Assembly (NCBI GenBank): GCA_947359465.1
Contig: OX375872.1
Span: forward strand, 138,341,432-138,405,431
Length of the DNA: 64,000 bases
Source: Metellina segmentata
Lineage: Eukaryota > Arthropoda > Arachnida > Araneae > Tetragnathidae
Direction: 5' to 3'
Of the stretch, positions 19,162-30,729 are shown in pieces; the first letter of the stretch is position 1; each line of letters starts with the position of its first letter. The translations under genes were made by a program, and so were the position numbers. The notes under the pieces are model-generated. The model made no database searches, was not told where the DNA came from, and saw only the letters and a list, made by a program, of their open reading frames with translations.

Positions 19162-21887
19162 AGGGTGGTCCAAAAAATGCCGATTTTAACTTTTTTTTTA
19201 TTTTCTTCAGTCTCACCCTCCAAATTTCTTCCTTTACATTACAAAACAAAGTTGGAAAAGTTTGAATGGGAAAAAAAAATATTTAAAGGTAGCTCAAGGC
19301 TATTGAAATTTTACTATTGCACGCTAAATTGTGTTAATACTGACTCGTGACACAGTGATACGAAAATGATACAATTTTAATATTAAATTGATCAATCAAA
19401 TTTTATTTAATACAAAGGCATACATCTATACATATATAAAGTTAAATACTAATTTTAATTTAAATATAGTTACTAATTCAATTTGTTAAGTCCTTCCTAC
19501 TTTTTATCAGGATAGGCTTTCGATTGTCCTCCACAACTTTCATCAAAACCTAAAACTGAGGTTCACTTTGAGTAAGCAGTCCAGTGTATTCTTTTAACGA
19601 AACAATACCTCTCTCGGCATGAACATTTACTACATTTATAGCCTGCACACATTTAAAAGCACTGCAGTAATCAGAATTAGCTTTCTAGTGTTAAGGGTCT
19701 ACATGGAGGAATCCATGTGGTATATTCATTTATTTGAACAGCTCGAAAGACTGGTAACAAATTCTTCAAACTTCTTTTCATGAAAAGTTCAAAGGAGTCA
19801 AAGAAAAGGTTCTCAGGACTCTTCGTGCCTTTTTGATTTATTAAGGCTTCAACTATCCTTTTTTTTTGTTGTTGTTAAAATAGGTATGTGACTATCGAAA
19901 AGGAACAGTGCAGAAATATCTTCTGACAAATACCAGATGTTTTGCGAATTTCTCCGATGCAGCTTTTGAAATAGCTTGATGTATCTTTGAATAGTCTAAC
20001 AAATTATTTATCAATTGAAAATCATTATAGGGTGAGGTTTCTACAACTGGAGCAGTCATCCAAGCTTTAAAATACACTGACTATGGCAACACAGACATCG
20101 CAAAGACCATTTTCTACCTATTTTTGTTAGCTTGAATTGGGATTTAAAAGTATATATCTTCAAAGAATACATCACCTTAGACACCCAACGAGCATGGTGC
20201 ATTGCTTCTAAATGCTTAAAATGAATTGAAGGTGGCCCTCAAAGAAAAATAAGAAGTTCGAGAAATTCTCGATACTCATCTCTTGTTATAGTTGATAAAA
20301 AAAATTCTTGTCTAGCAGCAAACTTTAAAAAATCATGTTTTACATCTCTCTCAAGGGATAAAATATTATTACCTTTCACACCTGCTTCAAATTTGTTTCG
20401 ATCTAGGAATTCCAAAAATCTTGGAAACGTTTGAATAAAGGTACTTCTGGACATGAAGAAGTTTCTAAAAACATATGAAATAATTTAACAATCACAAGCT
20501 CTATTATATGATGATTGGCAGGCAAAAGAAAAAGGTTTCCGACACAATTTTTTTTCTAAAAGAGCACAGATACCTTTATCCTTTCCACTATTTGCGGATG
20601 TTGTATAAAAACTCATTACAAATATTCTTTATCAGCAATATCCTATTCTTTCAGAGCTTCTTAAACTGCATGGACTTGTGCTTCGCCTGTTGCAGAAGGA
20701 AGTTTTGAAACTGATATTAACTGAGAAACCCCGTTTCCAGACCCTAGAATTAGTAGTCTGTCTATTTTCTCTTTGGTAGTAAAAGTTAATTCTGGTAACA
20801 GTTTTCCATCCCAGTGAACAATCAGGGGAGCATTTGTATGTAGCTGTGCTTTTATTTTGTCGGATTCTTAAATTATATTTCTGATTATCTGTCGACGAAG
20901 TGAACTTCTGCTCAGGCTGATATCTCTCATGTCGATGTCCAAACTCTTGGCAGTTTCTGCAACCACAAACATAGTTTTTCTGTCATATACTTTTGTCCTA
21001 TCAAGAGCTGCTATTAATTCTGGCGTTATGATGTTGTAACGTCCTTTCTTAGGTTTTGATGGACCCGGATCTGGTGTTGCTCTTTCATCTTCAAACAATT
21101 ATACTGCCTTTTCAGTATCATTTTCATCTTCAACTTCATCCGAGTTAGTTATCAAATCCAATGCTGCTTCCTGCGAATCTTTCATGTTCTGTAATCTTTT
21201 TTTCAAGTGACTCTTTTCTTTTTTAATCAGCAAGCATATTTTTCTGAAAAAGATTTCCGTCAACTTCAATAATTGATCCTCGTCTTCCATCTTCTAGCTG
21301 AGCTAGGAAGAAATCTCTATCCTGAGCTATTTTTATTATGTCAAATGCATTGGCATGGGCAATATCAAATAAATTATCTAATTTTGAAGACAATGCACTC
21401 CATTTGGTCTTTGGTTTTATGTCCTTTGTTATTTTTTAAAAGTCCCCATTCTTGAAATAATTTCTCAAATTCTTTCTGACAGTGCTGGGGATCCCGCATG
21501 GGAATTACGGCTTTCACCCAAAATTTTGCTATCTCTGCTATTGTGTCCTTAGATGCTTCTTGCACTGTAGCTTTACATTGTTGAAATTACTTTTAAACAA
21601 ACTATGATTTACAAATGGTCTAATTTATTATATTATCCTGTATATATAAACGACTTTTAAATACAGTAAAATAAATTTTTTATACAGAGATAAGATTTAT
21701 TTTTCTAAGAAAAATAGTTAAAAAACTACAAAATGACCACACATTTTGAAACTTGAGCTTCCTTGAGCTACCTCTAAATATTGTTTGTTAGTGATTAAAT
21801 TTTGCTACAATTACTTTTAGACATAGTGGAACAAATTTGGAGGGTAAGAACGTGAAAATTCAAATCTTCGAAATTTTGGACCACCCT
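19162..21887 (-). mobile_element. 2.7-kb TIR DNA transposon of unassigned family, 11-bp target duplication
   Basis: The inverted ends AGGGTGGTCCAAAA (19162-19175, and reverse complement at 21874-21887) are perfect over 14 bp. They are flanked by the perfect direct repeat ACTGTGATTCT (19151-19161 and 21888-21898). The insertion sits in the 5' region of a Tc1. The interior carries one degenerate gene on the minus strand. An 11-bp duplication falls in the 9-11 bp range seen for Mutator-like elements, but I see no Mutator signature, so the superfamily is left open. Confidence 0.85.
19490..21565 (-). pseudogene. Protein of the 11-bp-TSD transposon, degenerate
   Basis: Read on the minus strand in several pieces. 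21565-21374 has KFWVKAVIPMRDPQHCQKEF. 21290-21099 is an acidic coiled coil. 21098-20868 has ITPELIAALDRTKVYDRKT and SLSRSSLRRQ. 20454-20239 has KGNNILSLERDVKHDFLKF and RDEYREFLELLIFL. Then AMHHARW-like residues follow near 20190, and 20077-19892 has NLLDYSKIHQAISKAASEKF. Proteins with this same series of motifs are familiar to me from many arthropod and cnidarian genome annotations, usually unnamed. The function is presumably transposition, but I cannot point to catalytic residues. Stops and frameshifts separate the pieces. Confidence 0.6.
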
Positions 21888-21989
21888 ACTGTGATTCTAT
21901 GAGCATTGAAGATACTTGCATAAATGTTTGTGTAATGCAAGCTTGAAACTTCGTCGTTCTCCATACGGTTGTTAAGTTCAAAGTAAGCA

Positions 21990-22732
21990 TGGCTGAAAGC
22001 GATAGCTGTGGTCGAGGAAGTGATGTAACAGATTTCAACAAGGGGTAAATCGTTGGTCTGCACCAAAGTGGGAAAAAATGTAAAAGACATAGTTGCAATT
22101 AGTGACATAGGATTGCGAACTGTTCAGCGCATAATTAAATCTTGGAAATATGGCGGTGAAGCATCCAGTTCGCGAAATATGTGCGGTTGAAAATCCATCC
22201 TGAACGAACGTGACCGGCGATCGCTGAAGCGATTAGTGAAAGCAAATCACAAGAAATCGACTGTATAATTCACAGCACTCTTCAATAACGGAAAGAAAAC
22301 AATTTCCAGACGCACAATGCGACGAGAACTTAAAAAAGCGGGGCTAAGAAGCTGTGTTGCAGTAAGGAAGCCCATTCTGAGTGCCATTAATCGAAAGAAA
22401 AGACTGCAATTTGCAAAGGAGCACAAAAATTGGACTGCTTAGCAATGGGGAAAGGTAATTTGGTCCGATGAGTCACGATATACGCTTTTTCAAAACGACG
22501 GACGCATCAGGGTTCGAAGACAGCCACATGAAGCATTGGACCCTACCCCTACATGTATGGTTCACACTGTGCTGTCGTCAGGAGGTAGTGTAATGATATA
22601 GGGCTGTTTCTGTTCGGCTGGACTGGGCCCCGCAACATTGTGCATCAACAAAATGAAGTCTGCACAGTATCTCAACATCTTGAATGATCAGGTTGTGCCA
22701 GCAATGGACTTTTTCTTCCCTGACGGCACTTG
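21990..22732 (+). pseudogene. Tc1-like transposase, N-terminal two thirds
   Basis: MAESDSCGRGSDVTDF, a stop, then VGLHQSGKK (first helix-turn-helix). Next come GLRTVQRIIKSWKYGGE, NNGKKTISRRTMRRELKKAG and IWSDESRYTLFQNDG with the first catalytic Asp. GSVMI, stop, [10 protein letters not shown] and [20 protein letters not shown] follow. Four or more in-frame stops and one frameshift are present. It ends where the QDNAP block with the second Asp would be expected. Confidence 0.85.
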
Positions 22733-22734
22733 CA

Positions 22735-22941
22735 GGGGAGCTTCTGGATTTGTCCCCTCTTGCTTTGAAGAAATTATCTTTGGCCTTCCTATTCGCTGTT
22801 TTGTGCATAGCTACCAGGGTTAATGAGAAAGCGGTTAACAACAGCCTTCGATCTTCCAATTTTTGCACCATTGTAACCGACATCTTTAAAAACTGGTATT
22901 TTGCCTTGTTTAGTTTCTGATGAGTGTAATCCTCTTGGCAT
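22735..22941 (-). pseudogene. Tc1-like transposase N-terminus of a different lineage, opposite strand
   Basis: Minus strand: MPRGLHSSETKQGKIPVFKD, then [18 protein letters not shown] and KRGQIQKL. This is the paired helix-turn-helix start of a Tc1 transposase of the MPRGK...GRSKTVVNRFLKNP type. It is unlike the element it abuts at 22733. The catalytic domain is absent. Confidence 0.75.
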
Positions 22942-22984
22942 TGTATTAAAATACACAAGAATAAAACAATTCTGTATCCACAAA

Positions 22985-24250
22985 ACTTGTTTCTAGAATC
23001 GAAGAGAAATGCTTTATCAGTTTATTTATTTTTTCAGATGATGTAATCAGTAGACGACTTTATACCGTTTTCCAAGCTGCCAGCCGCCGATTTTTTTAAA
23101 ATTTTTACATAGTCCAAAAAATATCAGGGTTGTTTACAAATATATTTTAGTTTATTATTCGGTAGCATTAATTTAAGTTGTAAAAAATTTGCAAATTTGA
23201 AAACGCAGTAGTTTTCTATATTTGTCGTTTTATCACGCGACGTTATACTTTTTTCCACCAGGGTTGTACATACATAGATACCTAGACGTACACAGTGGTA
23301 AATGAACGCATGCGTTTCAAAACCCACACACTAGCTGTTATGCAATTTATTCTTACGTGATACTATGCCACAAATTAAAAAAGGCTACAAAACCTTAGAT
23401 TTTCATTTCTGTGGTCTATTGTAGCTAAAACACGAAATCAAACCTTCCTTAAACGATCATTACAACTTTAAAGGTTTGATTTGTCATTCTAAAAAAAGTG
23501 ATTTTTTTTTATTTCGGTATCCTGTTGTTTATACTAAACGAAATTTCTTTCATAAAATATCACAAAGCTTTTAAGGGTTTGGTTTGTCACTAAAGAAATG
23601 AAACTTTTTTATTCCTGTGTTCTATCGTTGTTTATATATTCGCGACGAAATAAATCTGTTTCGTAAGCTATCATTAAGGCGTTGAAGGTTTGATTTGCCT
23701 CTACGGTCATATTTTGCTACACAAGGGCTAATTAGACCGGTAAAGCAATAAAAGAAAATTAAATATATTTTAATTTTATGTTCTACTTTTCTATATATTC
23801 ACGAAATCAAATCTCTACTTAAACTTGCTATTAAACTTGTGAGCAGTGCGATTACAATGACTTGCAATATAATTTGATGTATTATTTAAATTGTAATTTT
23901 ATTTATTCATTGTCTTACCATAAATCCATTGACATGATAGTGAAATATAACAGAAAAACAAAGCGCAATACGCAGGAAAAGGTACCCAGGAATAAAACAT
24001 ACAATCAGTTTAAAATTAAAGAAATGAATTTTAGTAGCCGAAGTGATACAATTTGTAGCTTATTTTTTATTGAGATTTCAAAACGTCAGTAAGTTTTGAT
24101 CTACAATTGATTTCTCGATGAAATTTAAATAATATCAGTGCAATGGGATTAGGGAATATAAATAAAGAATAATGATTTCAAAAAGAGATGATAGTATCCG
24201 AATACTCACAAATACACTCGGTACTATACTTAAAAGTATTCGCTGTACTT
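22985..24250. other. AT-rich stretch without a recognisable gene
   Basis: Loose internal repetition is visible: a block with AAGGTTTGATTTGTC (near 23470, 23575 and 23690) preceded by CACGAAATCAAA-like sequence, spacing 100-130 bp. No coding motif was found. Confidence 0.5.
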
Positions 24251-24539
24251 GATACTTTAAAGCAGTGGTGTGCACACTATTTTGTGTATTATTTTGTCGC
24301 GACCCCTGGATAGACAATATACGTTTTTTTAATCGTCAACGTAGTTAAAGTTGAATTCATTTTGGGATTTGTGCTTATGTTTCTGCCTTATTAGAGGTCC
24401 GAATAAAACACAACTTTTCATGAAGCAATGGTTTTATCTATGTATATATAGGTACAAATATTTATTTTAATGAAAAATACTTTTTATAAAAATTTTACAT
24501 CATAAGAATTCAATATGAGGTATGCGCTTGCAAAGAGCT

Positions 24540-27236
24540 CACGATTGCTTCTATGTTAGCATCTCAATTGGAAATCGCAAGCCGTATGCCATCCTCTGGA
24601 TCCAATCGAGATCGATACTTTGTTTTAATGGCAACTAATTTTGAAAAACCAGTTTCCACAAGTAGGTCGATGCAAACTGAATCAAATATTAATTGCCTTT
24701 TTCATCAAATCGGCATATTCGTTTCCGATCGATAACCAAAATTATTGGTAAGTCAGAGACTTAAATTGAATGCGCAGTGTTTCGTCGCTTGAAACATCAA
24801 TTAACTGTTCTTTTTCATTTAAAGAGAAATTGGATTTGAAAATATCAAACGTAAATGGATCACGTATCCAACCTAATTCATTATCTGGAAATTTTTTGAA
24901 ATGTCTTCTCCCTATTTTATCATATGACGGGAAATGATGTTTTTAAATAATAAATATATATTATTTTCTTTAGTAAATTCTGAAAAGCACGGGAACATGT
25001 CTATATTGTTTTTGTTCAATTTTCCTTGCCAAAGTATCAGCTAATTCTTCAAAGCTTCAATTTTACTGCTCAATGTTAAAATGTTTGTACTCTCTTCCTG
25101 TAGAGACTTAAATTCAAATCGTTAAGTTTTCCGAAAATGTCAACCATGTAACTGAGTTTTCCGAGCGAATCTTCATTAATGAATGAACTTGACAATAGAT
25201 GTTTCTTTTCTGCCAAAAAAATGTAAACTTCGTTTCTCAAATCGAAAATACGTCGCAGTATTTTGCCGTGTAAGAGCCATCTGACTTCGGAATGTAGTAA
25301 TAATGTCTCATGCACACAACCCATCTCATTACAGAGTATTGAAAAGAGAGGATCGGTTAGGGTGCTGTTGCTTTTAAGGTACCAATATACGTTGGAACTT
25401 TTTTTTTTAATTTTGGAGCTATTTTGGTTCTATGGTCTTTTTTTTTTTTGGCCCCTGAGGTGTTTTCGACGTTTTTTTTTTTTTTTTGCAACGATGTGCT
25501 TTTTTCAATAATATATCAGGGCATCATAGACTGATATTTTGACGACAATGAGGCCTGCATAGTTAGTTTTGGGGTATCTCTTCCAAATTAGGGCATGAAG
25601 GCTCTCGTTACAGTTTTGAGTTTTTCCATGGAAACACTTACCCAACATCTCAGGAGATGTCAGTCTGATGTAGATGGGTTTCACCATCTTAATAATATCC
25701 AGCGATTTCCCCTAAATGTACGCTTCTTCTTTCGATCATAATTTGGTTTCGAACTTCCCATGATTTAGATGTTGAAGTATGAACCAAACAAAATTAATTC
25801 TCAAACGATAAAGCAAGCAAATTGAACGTAAAACGAGCAAAAGATTTCGTTTCGTTCGAAAGATTTTCGAGAGAAAGAACGTAGATAAGCAAAAGCCATT
25901 CGGCAACATGTGAAATTGTCAAAATTATTCTAAAATAATTAAATGTTGGAATTATAGCTAATATTTGATTCATACCACATCAATATTTTAGTTAGGCTTA
26001 ACTTGAACGGAAAACGAAACCAAAATTTTTCACAGTGTACCTTTACTAAAATGGACTTTGTTTAAAAAGTATCTTGAATTTCGTAATGAACATGGTATCA
26101 TTTTGAAGCTAATGAGTAGGAGAATATTTTAGAATAAAAAAACAAAAATGCACAATATTCCCGAATTTCGCGATTTTCAATGTTTACTGGTACGTTAATG
26201 TAATTAATTACAGTAACAACATCCTGTAATATCTTGTGCAATTCTTCATCAATGTCTTATGCAACAAGAGCTTGTCTATGTGTCATGCAATGGTTGAATA
26301 GTATATGGGGAGCAATTTTCTTTATTAACCCTCTTAGTCCTTAGTACCTGTTAATGCTGTAGCACCTTCAGTGCAAACCACGACAAAGTGTATGCACGTG
26401 CAGGTAAGGTCATTTGTTTCAAAATATCTTAATAATTTAAAATATTTTCTACACATTTGTTTTTCAATTTTTTACAACAAGAAAAATCTTTTGATACGTC
26501 CTCTTCATAAACGTATTTCACCTAAACAATTAATTGAGACAGTTTAGTAATGTCAGTAGTTTCATCAAGTTATCGAGCAAAACATGAGAGTTTGATAATC
26601 GATTTAACAGAACTGATTCTATATCACGTGATATAGCGGAAATTCGGCGAGAAACGTTATCTCTTGATAATGGTATCGTTTTTAAATCGTTGCCATACTT
26701 TTTTTCCTTGCATAATTAGTGTCATTTTAAATGCTTAAGGAAGAGGGAGTGATTCTCTAATTGTATGTGGTTTCAAATTTTTCCTATTAAATAGGAAACT
26801 TCTAAGGATGTCCGTAAAGCCTTCTCAGGAATTGTGTATTTTTTCAAAAATACCTTTAGATTTTTCATACTTACAGCTCGTTTTTTAAAAAAATGTTTCA
26901 GATTTATTTGCTAATTCTTTATGTTTGGTTTCCAAATATCTTTTTACTTTAGCAGGTTTCATATTTTAATTTGCTAATTTATCCCTGCTATTAACACACA
27001 ACGGATGTTCTTTCCCATTAACAACGCAATATGTAAATCCATATCTCTTGATATTTTCTCAATTTTTTATGAGATAGCACATTTTGTTCGATATTTTTTA
27101 TGTAGAAACAGTGCCACTGGATTCATCCACAGTTTTTCTAAGTTCATTGGGTGGGGGATGTTGGTGAATCATTCTCATGTGTACTGTAATTCTTATTTTC
27201 TGGACGTTGGGTACCTATTTTTAGCCATTTATCCAT
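24540..27236 (-). pseudogene. hAT transposase with BED finger (ZBED5-like), degenerate
   Basis: It starts at 27236 with MDKWLKIGTQRPENK. After frame changes a BED-type finger is read: KRYGFTYCVVNGKEHPLC, NMKPAKVKRYLETKHKEL. Here the second Cys of the CxxC pair is altered (CVNSRDK). Around 26600-26350 LDETTDI-like residues, WVKYVYEEDVSKDF and CTEGATALTG are seen. 25324-25076 reads LLLHSEVRWLLHGKILRRIF and LSYMVDIFGKLNDLNLSL. The C-terminus near 24640-24550 (KTKYRSRLDPEDGIRLAIS) is the conserved hAT tail. Multiple stops and an internal insertion are present. ZBED5-like host genes descend from this hAT lineage. Confidence 0.82.
25505..25690 (-). pseudogene. Fragment of a Mutator-like transposase-domain protein inside the hAT
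   Basis: Minus-strand ORF with LGKCFHGKTQNCNESLHALI and WKRYPKTNYAG, then VVKISVYDALIYY. The GKTQNxNE...IW...PK block is, from memory, the C-terminal signature of a Mutator-like protein common in arthropod genomes. It lies between hAT coding segments that end near 25325 and resume near 26180, so a separate element appears to have inserted. Its ends were not found. Confidence 0.5.
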
Positions 27237-27797
27237 TATGAGGGTATTAAAACTAAAACTAAATTATAATAAATATACAACAATTAAATCACGTGCGGCT
27301 ACCATTATTCTGTATAAATCATGTTTATTTGTAGCCTATTTAAATGTGAATTAAAGAAAAAAAACTTAATTATAAGAGAAACATCTCTTTATACCAACTG
27401 CACATGCTCGCTACTCAAAATAAAAAATACAACGCTCATGTAAAAATTTACACATGGTAAACGAGGCAAGTAAATATCTCAACTGGTGTGGCCAGTCGAG
27501 CCAAGTTGCATTGGAATCCCACCAGAGAGCAGCAAGTAAAGGGCATCTCAAATGACAATTACCTTTTATGACTATGTCTGTTCGCCTGCCGGTTGCCGAA
27601 GTATAGGTATAATATACTAATACAGACAATTATTTCGTAAAAATATATAGTTCTTTTGTTATAAATAATATTATCTCATTTCACTATTTTACTGGTTGCT
27701 GATTATTATAGCTATTATTGTCAAATAAATTTGTATGAATTTGGCGACCTACACAAATTTTCACGCGACCCTCGGTTTGGGCACCACTGCTTTAAAG

Positions 27798-28183
27798 TAT
27801 TCGAAAAACTCGATATTTAAAAGTAGTCGTGGTATTCGATTATTTCTATTAGTACTCGATTCTAAAAGGTATTCGTTTTCTCGATTCATTCTCGTATTCG
27901 AATAGAGTAATAACCATACAAAGTATTCAGATAATAAAGGTAGCAGTTCTGCATTATATGCATATTCATCTTGGTTGTGCATTAAAAATTATATTTTGAG
28001 TGATCACCAATGGTTTTCTCTTTCAGGGTTTGAACTTTGATCCACTACTTTGCAATTCCTGTGCACTAACCAAAATGCTGGGAAAATCAAAACAATAAGG
28101 TGTTATTTTTATAAAATAGCCTTGTATCGCTGTTGGCTAATTCCTTTTTGTCGATTAAATCGTTTCGTCACTAATATTATAAA
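27798..28183. other. TATTCG-rich flank, no gene
   Basis: Repeated TATTCGA/TCGAATA words here and at 24190-24250 and 30240-30295 suggest remains of one palindromic repeat that has been interrupted by the hAT and Helitrons. Confidence 0.4.
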
Positions 28184-28901
28184 CTAGCCACTGTGTGGCT
28201 AGCCCGGCGTTGCCCGTGCAAGTTAGTTCTGCGGGGTTTTTAGTTTGCTTCGTAAACCAAATAGGAGTTCGTAGCATATTGGATAACAGCCATCTCGGGC
28301 AACGCTCATTGTTAAATGCGGCCAAATTTAAATTGCGAAGTGATTCAATCAACGTGACGTCGCAATATCTTGTTAAAATATAAATATTTAATTGAAACAT
28401 TATTTATTAAAAGAAAATTAAACGTATAAGGTTTCTATATGGTGTCAAATTATCCGCAGATTTCAAATCCGTTGAAATTTTTAATCTATCCTTAACGATC
28501 CCGATTTTACAAAAAAAGAACTAAATAATGCCAGTCAAAATGTTTTTTTATTTTCTTTGCTTTCTTTCGCTGAAATCGTAAGAGGGCTGTAAATGTAATC
28601 TGTTTATTTTTGGAACACGAATGTTAGCGTGGCGTCACATTCTCTTGCGAAAATATAAAAGATATTCAATTTAAAAATTTTATGTATTTAAAGAAAATCA
28701 TATTTTTAGGTATCGATCTAATGTGACATTTTCCGCAGATGTTCTAGATTGAATTTTAAAATCCGGCTCGACCAAAAAATTGCAAAAAATTCGCTCTACC
28801 TGTGTGCCAACTCCCATTACTGTAAGTGCCATAGATTCGTCAGGACTTCGCGGGAAAGAAACAAACAAATAGACAAACACTTTCTTTTATAATAGTAGAG
28901 A
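28184..28901 (-). mobile_element. Non-autonomous Helitron
   Basis: On the minus strand it starts with TC at 28901 (TCTCTACTATTATAAAAG) and ends with CTAG at 28184. Just before the end lies CACGGGCAACGCCGGG and a perfect hairpin (CTAGCCAC, ACA loop, GTGGCTAG). It is bounded by A on the 5' side and T on the 3' side, as Helitrons insert between A and T without duplication. It encodes no Rep/helicase. CACACAGGTAG-type sequence near 28800 is widely seen in arthropod Helitron-like repeats. Confidence 0.65.
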
Positions 28902-28947
28902 TATATTCAATTCAACAATTATTTATTTAAAGAAAATCAGTCACGTG

Positions 28948-29765
28948 TGGCCACTGCTCTCTAAAGCTTCGGTTTCCTAAGAAAGCGTAGCCGTGATCTA
29001 GCGGCCGTGATGTATCGTTGGGTGACGTCACTAAAACGTTGTTTATGCTAACACATGGTGTTGGTTACCTAGAGAGCGTTGTTTGTGAGCGTAACGAAAA
29101 TGATCGGATACGCCATTTCCATGACTGTCGTCATAGCGGTCTCAAACAGTTGGAGAACGTTTTTTCTCTTTTAGCGGCCAGATTTCATTTCCTGCTCCTA
29201 ATGATTCGCACGAAAAGGAGAAGAATAAATAAACATTTTTGACTGCCATTGATTAATTCGTTTTTGTAAAATCGGGATCGTTAAACACAGAATGAAAATT
29301 TCAACGGATTTGAAATCTGCGGAAAATTTGACACCAGATCGATACCTTAAATGTGATTTTCTTTAAATAAATAATTAATTTTTTAATAAAAAATTAAATA
29401 ATCAAATGGTAAATAATTGAATAATAAAACTGTTTTTGATATCGATCTGGCATAGAAATTTACGCTGATTTGAAATCTGTTGAAATTTTTACTCTACCTT
29501 CAACGATCCCAAAGTTAAGAAACTTTGAACTAGAGAATAAAAAACCACTTTGTTTTGTTTCTCGAATAAAATAAACCACGACAGCTGTCTGTGTTGCCCA
29601 TTCTCCAACGTATTCTGTCCGCCTAAGTTGACACCTCTGGATTCTTGTTTAGACGGCCGTCTAGTTATGCCCGCGGCATCATGACGTATCACGGCTATTA
29701 GATAACGGCTCCAATTTCTTAGGAAACCAAAGCTTAACCCCAGTGATTGCTACGCAATTCCAAAA
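28948..29765. mobile_element. Harbinger-derived MITE with long terminal inverted repeats
   Basis: The left end (CTAAAGCTTCGGTTTCCTAA, GTAGCCGTGATCTAG) and the reverse complement of 29670-29760 (AAGCTTTGGTTTCCTAAGAA, GCCGTGATACGTCATGATG) form inverted repeats of about 70 bp. The inner right side shares GTGTCAACTTAGACGGACAG (with one mismatch) and AGAATAC..TGGAGAA with the Harbinger at 16746, which ties the MITE to that family. The middle (29260-29515) contains Helitron-type sequence, so nesting has occurred. It encodes no protein. Confidence 0.7.
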
Positions 29766-30242
29766 AGAAACGTGACGTCATTGTCTAATGCGCCCATATT
29801 CGTTTTGCAAAAATAAAAAAGTTACAATTTAAAAGCAGGAAATGGAATCTGTGATCTCGACGGCAAAGTTCAAATTCGTATTGGAAAAAATAGAAAAATT
29901 ACAATTTAAAAATGATTTATTTAAAGAAAATCATATTTTAAGGTATCGATCTAGACTAAAATTTTCCACAGAATTCAAATCCGTTGAAATTTTTACTCCA
30001 TCTTTAACGCTCTAGGAATCTGTCACCTTCTATGCTGTGTGTTGCATTCAATAATGATTAAATTTCATAAAATTCATTTTAAAATGTTTTAGATTGAATT
30101 TTAAAATTTACCTCGACCCTAAATTTGCAAAAAATTCGGACTACCTGTGTGCCAAATACCATTACTGTAAGTGCCATAGATTCTTCAGGACTTTGCGTGC
30201 AAGAAACAAACAAACAAACACTTTCTTTTATAATATTAGAGA
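29766..30242 (-). mobile_element. Helitron 5' part, second copy
   Basis: Starts at 30242 on the minus strand with TCTCTAATATTATAAAAG preceded by A. It shares about 180 bp with the 5' region of the Helitron at 28901 (TTTGTTTGTTTG, CCTGAAGAATCTATGGCAC, a CACACAGGTAG block). Its 3' end is not identifiable because a MITE and another Helitron intervene. Confidence 0.6.
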
Positions 30243-30729
30243 TATTCGAATATTTGTTCGACACTGAAAAATACTCGAACACCAAATATTCGATTCTTCC
30301 CACGCAGTTTTAAATGATAAATGATGTGATTTTTTTTTTCGATTGGAGTAATACTTTGCGGGGGCTCAATGTTTTAATTCGAAATAAAATCCTTCTGTAA
30401 CCGATAAAAATAATATCCCAACACAACAGTACAGTCAGAATGATATGCGCACATCATGTTTATGTTTTGACTTATGCTCATCGCATTACCATTACAGTAC
30501 GAAATCCATGATTGCCAAATTATTCCTAAGGTCATATCGCCATAGCAACTCGTTGAGACAGTAAACAACAACTAGAATAATACGGCAATAAAGTTTAGTG
30601 AATCAAAGCGTATGCTTAATTTATTATAACAGTCACCTTGAAACAGCGGATTTATGGAACATGTGCTAGCATGACGCTTATCGAATGCGATATTTATGAT
30701 GTATGCAGTATTCCATGATTACGTTTAAA

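Larger units (their letters stand above)
19089..22733 (+). mobile_element. Tc1-like transposon, split by a second transposon and truncated
   Basis: It starts with a Tc1-style terminus (TA, CACTACGTGTCC, A-run, AGTAGCAACTG). It is interrupted at 19162-21887 by an unrelated transposon with a target duplication, then continues into a degenerate transposase (21990-22732). At about 22733 it joins abruptly to an oppositely oriented Tc1 N-terminus. The right terminus is absent. Confidence 0.65.
24263..27789 (-). mobile_element. hAT transposon, full length with 8-bp target duplication
   Basis: Inverted ends CAGTGGTGTGCACAC (24263) and CAGTGGTGCCCAAACC (reverse complement, ending 27789) are of the classical hAT CAGTGGTTCCCAAAC type. 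Next to them TCGCGACCCC and GGGTCGCG are conserved. The perfect 8-bp duplication CTTTAAAG lies at 24255-24262 and 27790-27797. The 3.5 kb holds a minus-strand transposase pseudogene with a foreign fragment inside. Confidence 0.92.
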
